Shown one piece after another: positions 36,390 to 46,995 of a stretch of DNA of 64,000 nt (positions within the stretch are counted from its first letter, which is position 1; each line of letters opens with the position of its first letter). The notes beneath the pieces are model-generated. The model had not been told where the DNA came from, did not search any database, and worked only from the letters and a program-made list of their open reading frames with translations. Position numbers and translations under genes: made by a program. Origin of the DNA: Aurantiochytrium sp. KH105 (taxonomy: Eukaryota > Sar > Bigyra > Thraustochytrida > Thraustochytriidae); the NCBI GenBank assembly GCA_003116975.1, contig BGKB01000223.1, positions 1-64,000 of the forward strand, written 5' to 3'.

Positions 36390-37496
36390 TCAAGTGACGC
36401 TTGCCCACGAGGGAGAGTCTACTGCAATAGGCGACACTGTGCTCGCTACAGGCGGCATGGAATCGACAAAGGGCCAAATGAGCCGGTCAGCTCTTACGGA
36501 AAGTATCCGTTCGCGATTGTTCTTTTTCGGGTCTCGTACCGAAACGGTGAATCGCAAAAGAGCGGCCGACGGCGCGCGGCCAAGTACAAAGCATTTCAAA
36601 CCGTTTAAGTGTGACACCTCTGGTTTACGCAGGCCGTGGAGAACTGCCATGGCTCCAGCTCCCCAAAGTAGAGGTGCAGCAAAGTTCGTACGAGAGAGCC
36701 GGGCCGGGTCGACACTGATTTCGCGAAGAGTTTTGGTTGAGGCTTTTGACTCACAAACTTGAACTACAATACGGCTCACCTTTGCAGGAGCGGACCCAAC
36801 TACAACACAGCGTCTTCCATTCAGCTCCAAGGATTTCAAGCCCTCGAGCACAGTAAACTCCCCAGGTTGCCAAAGCGCAGTGCCAGCAAAGGGGTGCATT
36901 TCTCCAGTCAAAGTGTCATCGGACCCGCTCTCGGAGAGCACTTTAGCCGTGGGAATCGAAACGTCAATCTCGGTGATGGCATCGTCTTGTAATGGGCCGC
37001 ACGGCATGCCACCTCGCAAGAGTACTTGATCGCGACGGGCGCGCACAAGCAATTTGCGTTTCGATCCCATACAATCCAAAAGAACGACGACTCGGCCGTC
37101 GTCGCGAGGGTCCTCCGCTACAAAGCCAGTCACCCCTTCGAGACTTATGGGTCTGCTCTGCGATCCATTTACAAGCAAACTGTACTCATTGACAGCGCGC
37201 AGCTTCACAGGGAAGCCCCGCTCGAGGTGCTGCACAAACTCGATATTTTGCAGCTTGACCCAAACAGAGGTCCCGCCCTTGATCTCCACGCGACATTTGA
37301 TGCCCGAGTCCCCTTCCATGGCCTCTTTCACAAACCCTATCTCCCCGTTGAGGTCGGCGCGCCGCTGGAGCCCGACCAGCCGCACGCGCGTGGCCTCTTC
37401 AAATTCATCGCAAGCCGCATCCTTGTTTTCGCTTTCTGCTCGCGACTCGGCTTTGCGCGGCAGCCCTCTGCCGATGCAGGAACGCGCGGCGCCCAT
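36390..37496 (-). CDS. Possible N-acylated protein with repeated LNG-type small domains
   Basis: Starting at the ATG at 37496 the protein has 368 residues and begins MGAARSCIG, a good N-myristoylation sequence with a Cys at position 7 for palmitoylation. After a charged linker there are about four copies of a short beta-type module with the pattern hydrophobic-x-L-x-GL, then LNG, then GxV: VRLVGLQRRADLNGEIGFV (about 37), a degenerate copy around ISLEGVTGFVAEDP (about 120-150), FTVLEGLKSLELNGRRCVVVG (about 210) and MAVLHGLRKPEVSHLNGLKC (about 283). Similar LNG repeats occur in many protist and algal proteins, often beside MYND or ankyrin domains, and have an SH3-like look. I know no function for them. 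The gene is head to head with the Furry gene. Confidence 0.65.
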   Translation of the reverse strand: MGAARSCIGRGLPRKAESRAESENKDAACDEFEEATRVRLVGLQRRADLNGEIGFVKEAMEGDSGIKCRVEIKGGTSVWVKLQNIEFVQHLERGFPVKLRAVNEYSLLVNGSQSRPISLEGVTGFVAEDPRDDGRVVVLLDCMGSKRKLLVRARRDQVLLRGGMPCGPLQDDAITEIDVSIPTAKVLSESGSDDTLTGEMHPFAGTALWQPGEFTVLEGLKSLELNGRRCVVVGSAPAKVSRIVVQVCESKASTKTLREISVDPARLSRTNFAAPLLWGAGAMAVLHGLRKPEVSHLNGLKCFVLGRAPSAALLRFTVSVRDPKKNNRERILSVRADRLIWPFVDSMPPVASTVSPIAVDSPSWASVT

Positions 37497-38449
37497 TCGC
37501 AGTTGCTGTCCGTCTGCCCCGCGAAGGCGGGTCGGATGGCGGCGCTGCTGCGCGCGACGCTGCCGGCCCTCGCGTTTCAGTCTTGCTTCTCGTTCTGCTC
37601 GAAAAGCCAGAGAGAGAGAGTGCGGGAGAACGTGCTTGACACATGTTTGCCAGACCTCGACTCGGATGGGCTCCAAGTTCTCAAGCTGCTCTTTTCCTTG
37701 CGCGGGGCCATCTTCTCAAGCGAGCGAGCGAGCGGGCTGGCGAGCGAACTCACATCTTGGAGCTCGCGTTGGGAGCTAAGAAGGTGAGCATGGTGGTCAA
37801 GATTATCCATCCTCGAGTCTCATCAAGGTCGATGTAAGGGTAGGCTAGCTAGCAGCAATAGCAGCAATCATCCCCCCTCTTGGTTCATGAGCACCGCTGA
37901 GCACCGCCGGCTGCAAGTCACACTGACTGCTTCGAACCCATGGTCCGGCAGACAACCCATCTTCTTCGCCCGCTGCCTTCCGGAGGCATTTCGCTGCACG
38001 CGTATCCTCATCGAGGCCTCGCCCTCGCGCACGACGTTGCTCCTCCCTCGCAGCAATCATCCTCTCCTCCGCATCCGCTGCGGCCCCATCTTGAGCCCTC
38101 CGTTGGCCAAAAAGCGACGCGGAAAAGCATAAACATCCCCTCCGCAGCCCCTCCACGAGCCCGCGCGGATCGCCCGCCGCCGGCCCGCGCTGCCTCGCGT
38201 CGCGTGGCCTCGCGAGCCTCGCGTCGCCGGTGACGGTTCTGCGGTCTCTGCTCAGCTCCTCGACGGCGCGAGTAGTAGCATAACATCGCACAACAATCTA
38301 GACCCCGTTGGCGAGCCGGCGACCCGACCTCGTCCAGGCCCGGCGCTGCGCCGGGACCTTCGCGCTCTCGCGCTGCGCCGGCGGCGATCGCATCGCGTCG
38401 CGTCTCGCCCCGCGCGCGCGCGGGCCTGCTCGCGCTCGCGGCCGCGGCC
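37497..38449. promoter_or_regulatory. Divergent promoter of the LNG-repeat and Furry genes
   Basis: 953 bases between two outward starts. A GA run (37609-37621) and GAGC repeats (37720-37735) lie on the left side; the right half is very GC-rich up to the Furry ATG. No extra gene supported. Confidence 0.35.
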
Positions 38450-41400
38450 ATGGAGCGCGAGGCGGCGCCGCACGAGGTCGACGTCGGCAACGGCGGCGAC
38501 AGCGTGGAAAAACACGGCGACTCGCGCGCCGCGCGGCTGCAGCAGGAGCAGCAGCAGCAGGAGGAGATGGCCCGCGCCGGGGATGGCGACGGAGAGCTCG
38601 AAGACATTGCGCTCGACAATGATGACGACGACGAGGAGGAGCACGTGGACGATGTAGAGGACCACGAAGAGACGGCGCCTGCCGCCGCGAATGAGCAAAG
38701 CGAACGGGAAGACGGCCACGTCGACGACAGAAAAGGAGACAAGCAAGGCAACAAGGAGGCAAGCCAAAGTCAAAGTCCACACGTGGCAGTACCGCCAGTC
38801 CCGGCAAGTGCTAACGAAGGCGACGAGCAGAAACGCCCGCCTTCGCCAACTGCGAGCTCCGTCTCCTCGACAGCGACAACGGGCACCACATCACGCGCAG
38901 CCGTCTGCAGCGACCCATCCCTCAATGACGCCTTACTTCAGCTTCAACTCTTGCTGACAGCTCACGTGGCAAGAATGTACGGCATTCTGTGGCCATCAGA
39001 TAGTGGATCTCGCAAACTCGTCGAGGCAGGCTTCTCACCCAAAAGGGTGGTGGCCCTCCGCAAGGTTTCCCAGCAAGATATCGAGCGCGGCCTCGAGCAG
39101 GTCCTTCAATATCTTGCCATTCTTTTGAGAGACCGCACAGGCACGGTCGTGCCCATGTGCGTGGTCTTGCTTCGCGTTCGCGAGCAAGCCATCTCCATGG
39201 ATCCGCAGAAAGCCAAAAAGACGCGTCTACTGCCCTCAATTCAGCAGCGCGAACCCAAAGAGGCAATCTCCGAGACAAGTCTTGCCATGGAAGGGATTCT
39301 TTTCAGCACCTTGAATGAGCTTCTAGCAGGCGTTTCGGCAGCTACAGTAGTGGAGCCGCTCGACGCCCGCGGCGAAGCCGTCGTGAACAAATTCGTCGAC
39401 ATTGCCTACGAGCATTTTGCCAAGCATCTCAAATCTGCCGAAGCTGGATCCCTGGAGCCGTGTGTGGCGCTCATTGGACGTCTCTCTTGGTTCTGTCTTC
39501 CACGCACATTGGAGAACTTTGCCACGAGAATGGGAAAGGTATACTTTAATGCCAGCGCACTCGAGTACGTGCCCTTTATGCAAATTCTGTCACGACGCGT
39601 CAAGTACTCTCTTCTCCGGACTCCCCAATGCAGACCCGCATGTCTCTCGTTCACGCAAGCATTGGCTAAGCTGCTAAAAACCACCTCGTGCGGCGAGCTC
39701 ATTGACGAGACCTTTCGTTGCGTTGTCTTTATGCTCTCCCGACTGCGCCGTGAGCACACGCAGCAACAACAATCGCTGCAACACTCACAGCGATATTTCA
39801 AACGAAGCACTTCGTCGGCCAGTTCGGTGGTTTCGGCGAGCTCGGTGAGCTCGGAGACCTCGGCCTCATCGCCATTAGCATCGTTCGAGGCCGCCATGGG
39901 CACCGCGCTCGAGGCCATCTTTGGCTATGCCCATGGGTACGCCTCGCATGGCAAGCACCTTCCGTCGGCGCTCGAGGCGATGGAGACTCTTGTAGGCTGG
40001 CAAGCCTTGCAAAGCCCCTTGCCTGCTCTTGTGGGTTCGCAGCACGAGCGTCTCTGCAAGGAGTTGCTCCGCCGCGTGTGCAATACAACGACACGAATCT
40101 CTGGCCTTGATCACATGCAGCGCTACCTCAAGAGTTTACCGCCGACGAGCTCTTTGCCTGGCCCAGAACCCCTCGATGAGATCCCCAAGGCTCTCTTTGT
40201 CGATGAAGCCGTACCCCGGGCGCAGGAAGCAGCGCTCGTGAGTGCAGTCATGGTCGAGCTGGGACGATGTTTTCCACGCCTCTTTGACGCAGCAATGGCG
40301 CGCGGACTCACAAGCACCAAAACGACCACGGCGCAACGCGCCATTTGCCTCAATGCGCTGTCCAAAATTGCGCAGTCTGTCCCTCAAGGCGAACGTTCGC
40401 CGCTTCGAGGCTACGCAAAATTTGTCATCAATCTCTCTGGCCGTGACTCGCCAGTCGGTACGGTTGCCGAGGCGCTGGCATGCTTTCCCATGCTTGGAGA
40501 GCAAAGCCAACAGCTGCTACAGAACTGTGTGAACTGCGCATTTGGCTTTGATCTGACACTTGTCGACGCAGGCCGCGATGCGTTGATCCGGTTTTGCCAG
40601 CTGGGTCCCATCTATGCCGAGAAAGCCATCATGGTCACGGTAGAGTCCCCATCCATCAAGTTAGTGTGCACCATGCAGCATACCAAGGCACCGCTCGACA
40701 CGGCTCAGATTTCAAGCAGCGTCACGACTCTTGAACGCATTCTTTGCGCGGCCTTGGACAAAGGTTTCGAGTCTTCCGATCTTGTTGCCGAGGCTGGGGC
40801 CTCGTTGCTTCTCGCGAGCACGTATCCCGATGAAAAAGTCCAGGCCAAGGCGCGGGATGCTCTTGAGCGTATTGGGACAATCACTGACAAACATGGCGAG
40901 AGTCAGTACCTGCAGCGTGCGCTTGACAAGCTCTTGCTCGGGCTCTTGGGCGCGAGCGGTTCGGCGGACTCTTGTGGCGGAGCTCGGGTTCAAGCTCTGA
41001 ACAAGCGACTGGCGCGAAAAGCGGGCTATTGCGATTTTGTCGCGTGGTGGCGCAACCAGTGCACCCTGATTTGCGAGGCAAATCTGCCGCATAGCAACAA
41101 GCCGCCCTTTGTGCGCTCTCTTGTGCACGAGTACCTGACGGCCTCAAGCAATCGGTTGCAAAATGCGGCGCTCATTTCGCTCAGTCATTTGAAGGATTGC
41201 CATGAGGTTCTTGAGAAGCAAATGGCCATGCAGTCGTTGCAGGCGCGCAATGAGATCTTTAATGGGCTTTTTGTAAAGCTTATGGCGGCCTTGCGCGATT
41301 CGTATCGCGGTGGCGCGTTGGAACGTCGCGTGCATCAAATGGTTCGCACGTGGATCCAGTCTTCTGGAGATGAGGTGGCTCGTTTGCACATGGCCAAGTG

Positions 41401-44400
41401 GACTCCGCACGTGGTCGAGGCGGCAGCGCGACTGTTGCGCAAGTTTGTTCTTTTTGGCCAACTGAACGCGTTTCCTGATCCCGATGTGGCGCGAGACCAG
41501 GCCATTTTCCTCATTCGAGAGTGGCATCGTACACGTGACCGTGCGCCGCGTCTCGCCGCGGTTTCGGACGCTTTTGTTACCTTGCTGGACTCGGGCCATC
41601 TCAAGACGGTTGACGCGCAGTCGTTTGCACTCGAAATGCTCTCGGGCAGCGCCGGGTCGAAGCGGTATCAGCAGTTTGGCCTGCGCGCACTTTTACGTCA
41701 AAACCTCGATGCCATGCTCAAGCATTATTACGAGGCGGTCTTGCGCTCTTTTGATCCAGATCGTTGGGCCAAGGAGCCCGCAGGGATCATCCCAATTGGG
41801 AGCCCCGCATCTGCTCGTGCAAATGATCCTGCTGCCAGGGGTCTCGCGAACAAGAGCACTGAACGAAGCCCCTTTATGGTCCACATTGCTTCGGCTGTAC
41901 TTTACGCCCTCGATGCCTCGGTGACGAGCGATCACACGCTTGCGGAAGGTCTGCGACCGCAAATGGCCCTTTTGGTGTCGCTGCTCTTTGTGCACCCACT
42001 TCGAGAGATGCGCGAGCTGGTCGCAGGATGGGTACCGCACGGCACATTTCTGGGTCTGCCTCACCGTGACTTTTCTCCTGCGCTTGTGTCCAACAAGCTA
42101 TCCGGCCTCGAACGCTCTGTTCTTGTCTCTAGATTCCTCGCCACGCACTGGGAAGCGTCGTCGATTGACGAAATGGTCCAGGGCGCTGCCAAGGTGTCGC
42201 CGTACTTGAGCGACGAGCACATTAGCTGTCTTTTGCAGGTGCTTGAACCGTGGCTCGTTCACTGCTACCCTCGCGCTACGCGACAGCCTGGACGTTTGAT
42301 CACCCGACTTTTGCGACTATGTGCGCGACTTCGATCCGGCGACAATGATCCCGCATGGGGCATTTGGCGCAGCGTGAGTCTCGAGGAGGGCCTCGAAGAA
42401 ACGGTGCGCACGATGGTGAATTTCGTGGTGGCCATGGAGCAAGACAACGCGCAGCAGCGTTCCGCGATGGACGCCATGAGTTCTCTTTTTTCGAAATCGT
42501 CTCAACTTGGCGATGCGCCTGTTGACACGCTTCGTGCGCTCGTTGCCGCCTTTCCGGAGCCCTCGTGGAAAGTGCCAGACAAGGACTCTTTTATTCGCGA
42601 GGCTGAAGAGGCAAGTGCCGCGGACGCAGAGGCGATTCCAGGTTTAACTGCGACAGAGCGAGCGCGAGCCGAGGAGGATACTCGAACTTCGCGTGCAGTC
42701 TTGCGCCTCGTAAATCATGCCCCATTTTTGACGCGCAATTTCTCTGGTGCGGACCTCGCACGTGTGCTCTACTTTACGTTTGTGGAGGAAGGCGTGGACA
42801 GCGCGCTGAGTCAGCGCACGCTTCGCGCAGTGAATGAAGAGTTTGCGGCAGGCATGCCGGCGCTCTTGCTGCACTTTGAAGCTGATGGCGCTCGCGAAGA
42901 CCATGACGACGGCGTCGCGCAGCAGGTTGGCGGTGCTGCTGGTATGGCGAGTGCAAACGGACATGGCAACCTTGCGCGTAGTAGCAGCAAGAACTTGGGT
43001 GATCTTGATATTGGCGAGGTGACCAGCGTCGGGAGCGGAGGAGACTGGCTCTCTGTCATCGCAGAACATAGCACGGAAACCGTACGTAAACTTGCGGAAA
43101 CGGCGCTTCATTGTGTCATTTACTGCCTCGAGCCTGGGAAGCGAACTCGCGCGATCATGCTGCTGCAAAATATCCCGACGACAGCCTTGGAGGACAGCTT
43201 TGTGCGCGAGCTTGCGAAGCGGATTGAGTCACGCTGCATGTATCTTTTGAAGCTGCTTGAGCTGGGAAATGGAAACGCGGCGACCGCGCCGCGTCTGGAA
43301 GCTCTCGAGCACCTTTTCATTCTCGGCGAGTGGCTAGCTTCGGCACCGTCTCTGGAGAGGCGTTTGCGCGAGGATCTCGCGATCCTTGGCACGTGCGCAT
43401 TGTCGATTCCGGTAGTCATGCGTCCGAACCCATTCTCGCGCATTCGCGTCTCGGCGCTCAAGCTGTTGCAGTCGATTGGACCCTCCGATGATGGGGAGGC
43501 TGCAGACCCGGTTTTGCAGGATCATTTGGTAGGCTGTCTGGTGCACCAAGAGGTAGCCCCTCGGGCGGCAGAGATTATTCTCTCGCAGGGGGCAGCGCAC
43601 GGCCTACCGGAGCCTGCGAACTTCGTCTTGCTTGCAGCAGCGATTTGCCTTGTGCAAGCGTCGGCGTCTGGGTCACGCGTCCAGGCCGAGACGCAACGCG
43701 GTCTTGCGCGTTATCTCGTCAACCAAGTGGAGGCCGTAGCGGACACCCGTCCCCAGGTGAGCGGGCTATTGGACCAGCTGAGCGCACGGCTTTTGGCCCT
43801 ATCGGAGCCGAGCAAGTCAATGTTGATGGCCTCGGCCTCGGCCTCGGCCTCGCCGTCGTCTGCAGTGCGGCGCTCGAGCGACGCGAGCGAGGATCGCGAA
43901 TCCGTGGTGGCGCTATCGTCATCGGTGTCGACGCCAGCCGACTTTGTGCAGAATTTTGTTGCAACTCTTCTTCGCGGATCTGGGACGGCTGCTGTTGTTA
44001 TTGATGGTAGTGGTGATGCTGACGAAACTGGGAACGGTGGCACCAATGTCAGCACAGAGAGCTTTCAGTCGGTGCTGCAATTTTTGGTGCAGACGATAGA
44101 AGTCGGCAGCGAACCGTGGGCCTTTGGCGCGCTGGAGCTCTTGCGCGAGTGCATCAAGCATCGCGAAGTGGTGAGCTTGCTACTGGAGCCAGAAAATAGA
44201 TTGCTGGAGACCGTCATGGACGGTCTGGTAGTAGCTTTGGAATCTTGGCCACGGGCGCGGCGCGCGGACATCTTTAATGTAATGGCGACGCTGCGGCTTA
44301 AGCCCGCGAGCTCGTTTGACTTTATTCACGCTGAGACAACTGCGCTAGCGGCGAAGCAGCGATGTCTCGTGAGCGGGCTTGCACACTGCAGAGCACAGCT

Positions 44401-44419
44401 CGACGCGAATTTGCACTAA
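38450..44419 (+). CDS. FRY: Furry/MOR2/Tao3-family cell morphogenesis scaffold
   Basis: 1989 residues, ATG in strong context (GCGGCCATGG). An acidic, Gln-rich disordered head (1-165) precedes about 1800 residues of helical HEAT/ARM-type repeats. Blocks matching Furry in order by eye: ETSLAMEGILFSTLNELL with VVNKFVDIAYEHFAKHL (animal FRY: RRDLAVDFIFCLVLVEVL... VHEVLNLAFKHFKH), SLEPCVALIGRLSW, YCDFVAWWRNQCTLIC (FRY: YIGLWRNYLILCCS), and DEHISCLLQVLEPWLVHCYP (FRY: GRQVMLHYLLPWMNNIEL). Furry proteins are scaffolds for NDR/LATS-type kinases with MOB, controlling polarity and cortical growth. Length is nearer to plant MOR2 (about 2150) than to animal FRY (about 3000). A Ser-rich stretch with tandem ASASAS lies near 1800. 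No intron is needed. Confidence 0.78.
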   Translation: MEREAAPHEVDVGNGGDSVEKHGDSRAARLQQEQQQQEEMARAGDGDGELEDIALDNDDDDEEEHVDDVEDHEETAPAAANEQSEREDGHVDDRKGDKQGNKEASQSQSPHVAVPPVPASANEGDEQKRPPSPTASSVSSTATTGTTSRAAVCSDPSLNDALLQLQLLLTAHVARMYGILWPSDSGSRKLVEAGFSPKRVVALRKVSQQDIERGLEQVLQYLAILLRDRTGTVVPMCVVLLRVREQAISMDPQKAKKTRLLPSIQQREPKEAISETSLAMEGILFSTLNELLAGVSAATVVEPLDARGEAVVNKFVDIAYEHFAKHLKSAEAGSLEPCVALIGRLSWFCLPRTLENFATRMGKVYFNASALEYVPFMQILSRRVKYSLLRTPQCRPACLSFTQALAKLLKTTSCGELIDETFRCVVFMLSRLRREHTQQQQSLQHSQRYFKRSTSSASSVVSASSVSSETSASSPLASFEAAMGTALEAIFGYAHGYASHGKHLPSALEAMETLVGWQALQSPLPALVGSQHERLCKELLRRVCNTTTRISGLDHMQRYLKSLPPTSSLPGPEPLDEIPKALFVDEAVPRAQEAALVSAVMVELGRCFPRLFDAAMARGLTSTKTTTAQRAICLNALSKIAQSVPQGERSPLRGYAKFVINLSGRDSPVGTVAEALACFPMLGEQSQQLLQNCVNCAFGFDLTLVDAGRDALIRFCQLGPIYAEKAIMVTVESPSIKLVCTMQHTKAPLDTAQISSSVTTLERILCAALDKGFESSDLVAEAGASLLLASTYPDEKVQAKARDALERIGTITDKHGESQYLQRALDKLLLGLLGASGSADSCGGARVQALNKRLARKAGYCDFVAWWRNQCTLICEANLPHSNKPPFVRSLVHEYLTASSNRLQNAALISLSHLKDCHEVLEKQMAMQSLQARNEIFNGLFVKLMAALRDSYRGGALERRVHQMVRTWIQSSGDEVARLHMAKWTPHVVEAAARLLRKFVLFGQLNAFPDPDVARDQAIFLIREWHRTRDRAPRLAAVSDAFVTLLDSGHLKTVDAQSFALEMLSGSAGSKRYQQFGLRALLRQNLDAMLKHYYEAVLRSFDPDRWAKEPAGIIPIGSPASARANDPAARGLANKSTERSPFMVHIASAVLYALDASVTSDHTLAEGLRPQMALLVSLLFVHPLREMRELVAGWVPHGTFLGLPHRDFSPALVSNKLSGLERSVLVSRFLATHWEASSIDEMVQGAAKVSPYLSDEHISCLLQVLEPWLVHCYPRATRQPGRLITRLLRLCARLRSGDNDPAWGIWRSVSLEEGLEETVRTMVNFVVAMEQDNAQQRSAMDAMSSLFSKSSQLGDAPVDTLRALVAAFPEPSWKVPDKDSFIREAEEASAADAEAIPGLTATERARAEEDTRTSRAVLRLVNHAPFLTRNFSGADLARVLYFTFVEEGVDSALSQRTLRAVNEEFAAGMPALLLHFEADGAREDHDDGVAQQVGGAAGMASANGHGNLARSSSKNLGDLDIGEVTSVGSGGDWLSVIAEHSTETVRKLAETALHCVIYCLEPGKRTRAIMLLQNIPTTALEDSFVRELAKRIESRCMYLLKLLELGNGNAATAPRLEALEHLFILGEWLASAPSLERRLREDLAILGTCALSIPVVMRPNPFSRIRVSALKLLQSIGPSDDGEAADPVLQDHLVGCLVHQEVAPRAAEIILSQGAAHGLPEPANFVLLAAAICLVQASASGSRVQAETQRGLARYLVNQVEAVADTRPQVSGLLDQLSARLLALSEPSKSMLMASASASASPSSAVRRSSDASEDRESVVALSSSVSTPADFVQNFVATLLRGSGTAAVVIDGSGDADETGNGGTNVSTESFQSVLQFLVQTIEVGSEPWAFGALELLRECIKHREVVSLLLEPENRLLETVMDGLVVALESWPRARRADIFNVMATLRLKPASSFDFIHAETTALAAKQRCLVSGLAHCRAQLDANLH

Positions 44420-44726
44420 AATCGTGACGATAGCGATGGTGGTTTGTTTGTAGCTGACGATTGAAAATTCAAGTTTAGGTCTGGTGCGAGAAATGAAGAA
44501 GCTGGCTGGATTTGATGAGAAAAAAGAAAAGAAAAAAGAACTGGAAATGAGAAAGAACTGACTTCAGGCCTTACTCAGCTTTGGTGCCTGCAAGCTGCTT
44601 GCAAGGCCGAGAACGAATGCGGAATGGAAAGCTACTGAATGGATGAGTAATTTTACGTTTTCGATAAATTGAGCGTACCCACACTGAGGCACGTATAAGA
44701 AATAGAGTACAGAAAAACTGGGTTTT
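44420..44726. other. Convergent 3' intergenic region
   Basis: 307 bases between the Furry stop and the next minus-strand stop, with an A/G-rich run near 44518-44545. Nothing else seen. Confidence 0.5.
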
Positions 44727-45806
44727 CTATGACGCAGAGGGTTGGCTTCCTGGTTGGACTTGATGTTGCATGTTCTGCAGCCATGGGAAAACGAGCGGAG
44801 AATTGACAACTTGGAGGGGAAGCGCATTTTGAAGAAAAGAGGGAAGAGGCATGTGATTTCCAGAATTGCCCACCGGGGCTTGTGCGCTTTGCCTAGCAAC
44901 TTGCTGCAATTGTTGCAATTGCTGCAAGCTGAGGGCGGTGGTATCGACCCTGAGCTTGGGTTCTGCCTCCTTGAGGTGGTGAGGTGTTCCAGGCGCTGAA
45001 GCTCCCAGAAAGGGAGGGATCGAACTTGCGCTCGCCGCAGTGCAGGTACTCTTGCTGGTGCTGCTGCTACGGCTCTGGGCGTCCATGGCGTGAGGCGCTG
45101 GCGAGTCGGAGCCGCCATGCGAGGCGCCGGGAAGCCTCGCGCCGTCGGCATCTGACTCTGTGGCATCCGATGCCGCGGTTTCGTCACTCGTGTTGCGCGC
45201 ATCAGTGCGCATGCGCTTCTTGGGGCGAGCGTCCTTGGCGCGTTTTAGATTCTTGAATCTCGCGTCGAGGATATCGACAACGGCAGGGCCGTCAGGGCGC
45301 ACGAGGCCGATCTCACGCAGCAGACAGTCCACGGATTGCACGAGTTCGCGGACCTTTCGGACGGCGTACATCTTGCCATCCTTGCCGTACGGGCCGCGGA
45401 GCGCGATGAGGGCGATGAGGTCGCGGTCGGGTTTGGCATGAAAGTCAGTAATGTCGAGCTGCACGCAGGCGCGCTCGAGGTCTGGGCGCGCCATTTCGGA
45501 GAGCTCGCAGACGGTGGCTGGGAGTTGGAATTCATGTTCATGAGAAGAGGAAGGCGGGGCTAATCCGCCGAGAGCGGGATTCGGTCGTGCGGTCTCGACG
45601 GCGTGGATGCCCTTTAGCAAGGCCTCGATCTTGCCGCGAGTGTCCATGAGGTCAAAGGGCACCTCGCCCTGCGCTTGGCTGGGCGCTACGGCGGCTTTTC
45701 GGACGACGCCTTTGTTCCGCGAAATGGTCACCTTCTTTCTCTTGTGCTGGTTCTGCTGGTGGCCCGCTTGGGCGTTGCTTTTCGCGGCCGTCTCGATTTT
45801 GCTCAT
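44727..45806 (-). CDS. Hypothetical nuclear-type protein with a SAP-like helix
   Basis: 359 residues from an ATG at 45806 (MSKIETAAK). A basic signal (KRKKVTISRNKG, about 22-33) suggests nuclear location. Residues about 95-200 form a compact helical segment with CELSEMARPDLERACVQLDI, which has the Leu spacing of a SAP-type DNA-binding helix pair but is not a clear match, followed by YGKDGKMYAVRKVRELVQSVDCLLREIGL. A second basic patch (RPKKRMRTD, about 195) and a Ser/Asp-rich disordered part follow. The C-terminus is Gln/Leu-rich (LQQLQQLQQV) and Pro-rich. No family recognised. Its upstream side opens on the long microsatellite-rich tract. Confidence 0.6.
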   Translation of the reverse strand: MSKIETAAKSNAQAGHQQNQHKRKKVTISRNKGVVRKAAVAPSQAQGEVPFDLMDTRGKIEALLKGIHAVETARPNPALGGLAPPSSSHEHEFQLPATVCELSEMARPDLERACVQLDITDFHAKPDRDLIALIALRGPYGKDGKMYAVRKVRELVQSVDCLLREIGLVRPDGPAVVDILDARFKNLKRAKDARPKKRMRTDARNTSDETAASDATESDADGARLPGASHGGSDSPAPHAMDAQSRSSSTSKSTCTAASASSIPPFLGASAPGTPHHLKEAEPKLRVDTTALSLQQLQQLQQVARQSAQAPVGNSGNHMPLPSFLQNALPLQVVNSPLVFPWLQNMQHQVQPGSQPSAS

Positions 45807-46010
45807 CTCTCGCTTGCGCGCAATGTGCAGAAATGCAGAAGGGCTAAGCGTGCCCGATACCTGCCTGCCTGCCTGCCTACCTGCCTTCCCTCCCTTCGAA
45901 GCGGGCGCGCAATCAATCGCTCGCTCGCTTGGACGATCGAATGTACAAAGCTATGTACTTCTGTATGGATGAGCGAGAGTACCCGCCCGCCCTGCCGTGC
46001 CGCCACTGCA

Positions 46011-46029
46011 ATCGATCGATCGATCGATT
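46011..46029. repeat. (ATCG)n palindromic tetranucleotide run
   Basis: About four and a half copies of the self-complementary CGAT/ATCG unit. Confidence 0.9.
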
Positions 46030-46107
46030 GCTCACTCGATGCAGATCGAATTAGGTTTGGTCCGTGCCAGCGAGGGGGCTCCGCACTCCTGTTGAGTTCG
46101 GGACCTA

Positions 46108-46149
46108 GCTTGGCTTGGCTTGGCTTGGCTTGGCTTGGCTTCGCTTCGC
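46108..46149. repeat. (TTGGC)n / TTCGC pentanucleotide repeat
   Basis: Six to seven TTGGC units followed by TTCGC variants. Confidence 0.9.
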
Positions 46150-46948
46150 GGGTCTCTTCCGCGCCGCCCGCGTCTTGGATCGACGATGATTCGTTTTTCG
46201 CTTCTCCGCTTCTCCGCAGCCGCTTCTTCGCACGCTCGCTCGCACGCTCGTTGAAGCTGGCTAGCTCGCGAACGAGCTGCCCTTTGATTGGTTGCGGTTC
46301 TGCTCGTGCTTGTTGTTGCGCTGCTCGTCCGCGCGAGCACAGCTTCCCGGCGTTTCACGGCGGCGACGCAGCCTCTGGAGGAAGCGCCCACCGCGAGCGC
46401 ACGCACCAAGCTGTAGCTTGCCCTCCTTCCTGCCCGGCCGCCGCTCGCTCGCTCGCCCAAGCAAGCAAGCCAGCTAGCTAGCTTCGCTTGCTCGGCCCAG
46501 GTCAAGGTCCTCTCGAGGTTGGGAGTTTGCGAGCTCGCGCGCGAGCTCGAGATGGTCGAAAGATCCCGCCCCTCGAGGCTTGTTGATTCCCGCGCAGACG
46601 ACGAGCACCCAAACGCCGCCGTCGCCCTCGTCGCCGTCCTCGCTCGCCGTCCTCGCTCCTGGGCAGCCTGAGCCCCCGCTGGCACGCTGGCACGGCACGG
46701 CACGGCGGGCGGGCAGCTCGGGTTTTGCTCGCGGCTTTCTCGCGGTCTATCTGCAGTGCGCCGGCGCCTGGCGGTGTCGCCTCGCGCGGGGTCGAGCGGA
46801 CTCGTGTACTCGTGCCGCGCCGTGTCGTCTTGTGCCCGTCGCGGCCGGTCGCCTCGCGCCCCCGCCTCGCCGCTTCTTGGTCCGGCGCGGGCCGTTCGCG
46901 GGCACTTTCGCCTGGCCCCGCACCCGCGTTCCGCTTTTTGTATTCGCG

Positions 46949-46995
46949 GAGCTAGCTAGCTAGCTAGTAGCTGGCTGGAGCTAGCTAGCTAGCTG
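46949..46995. repeat. (GCTA)n palindromic tetranucleotide runs
   Basis: Two GCTAGCTAGCTAG-type runs separated by TAGCTGGCTGGA. Confidence 0.9.
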
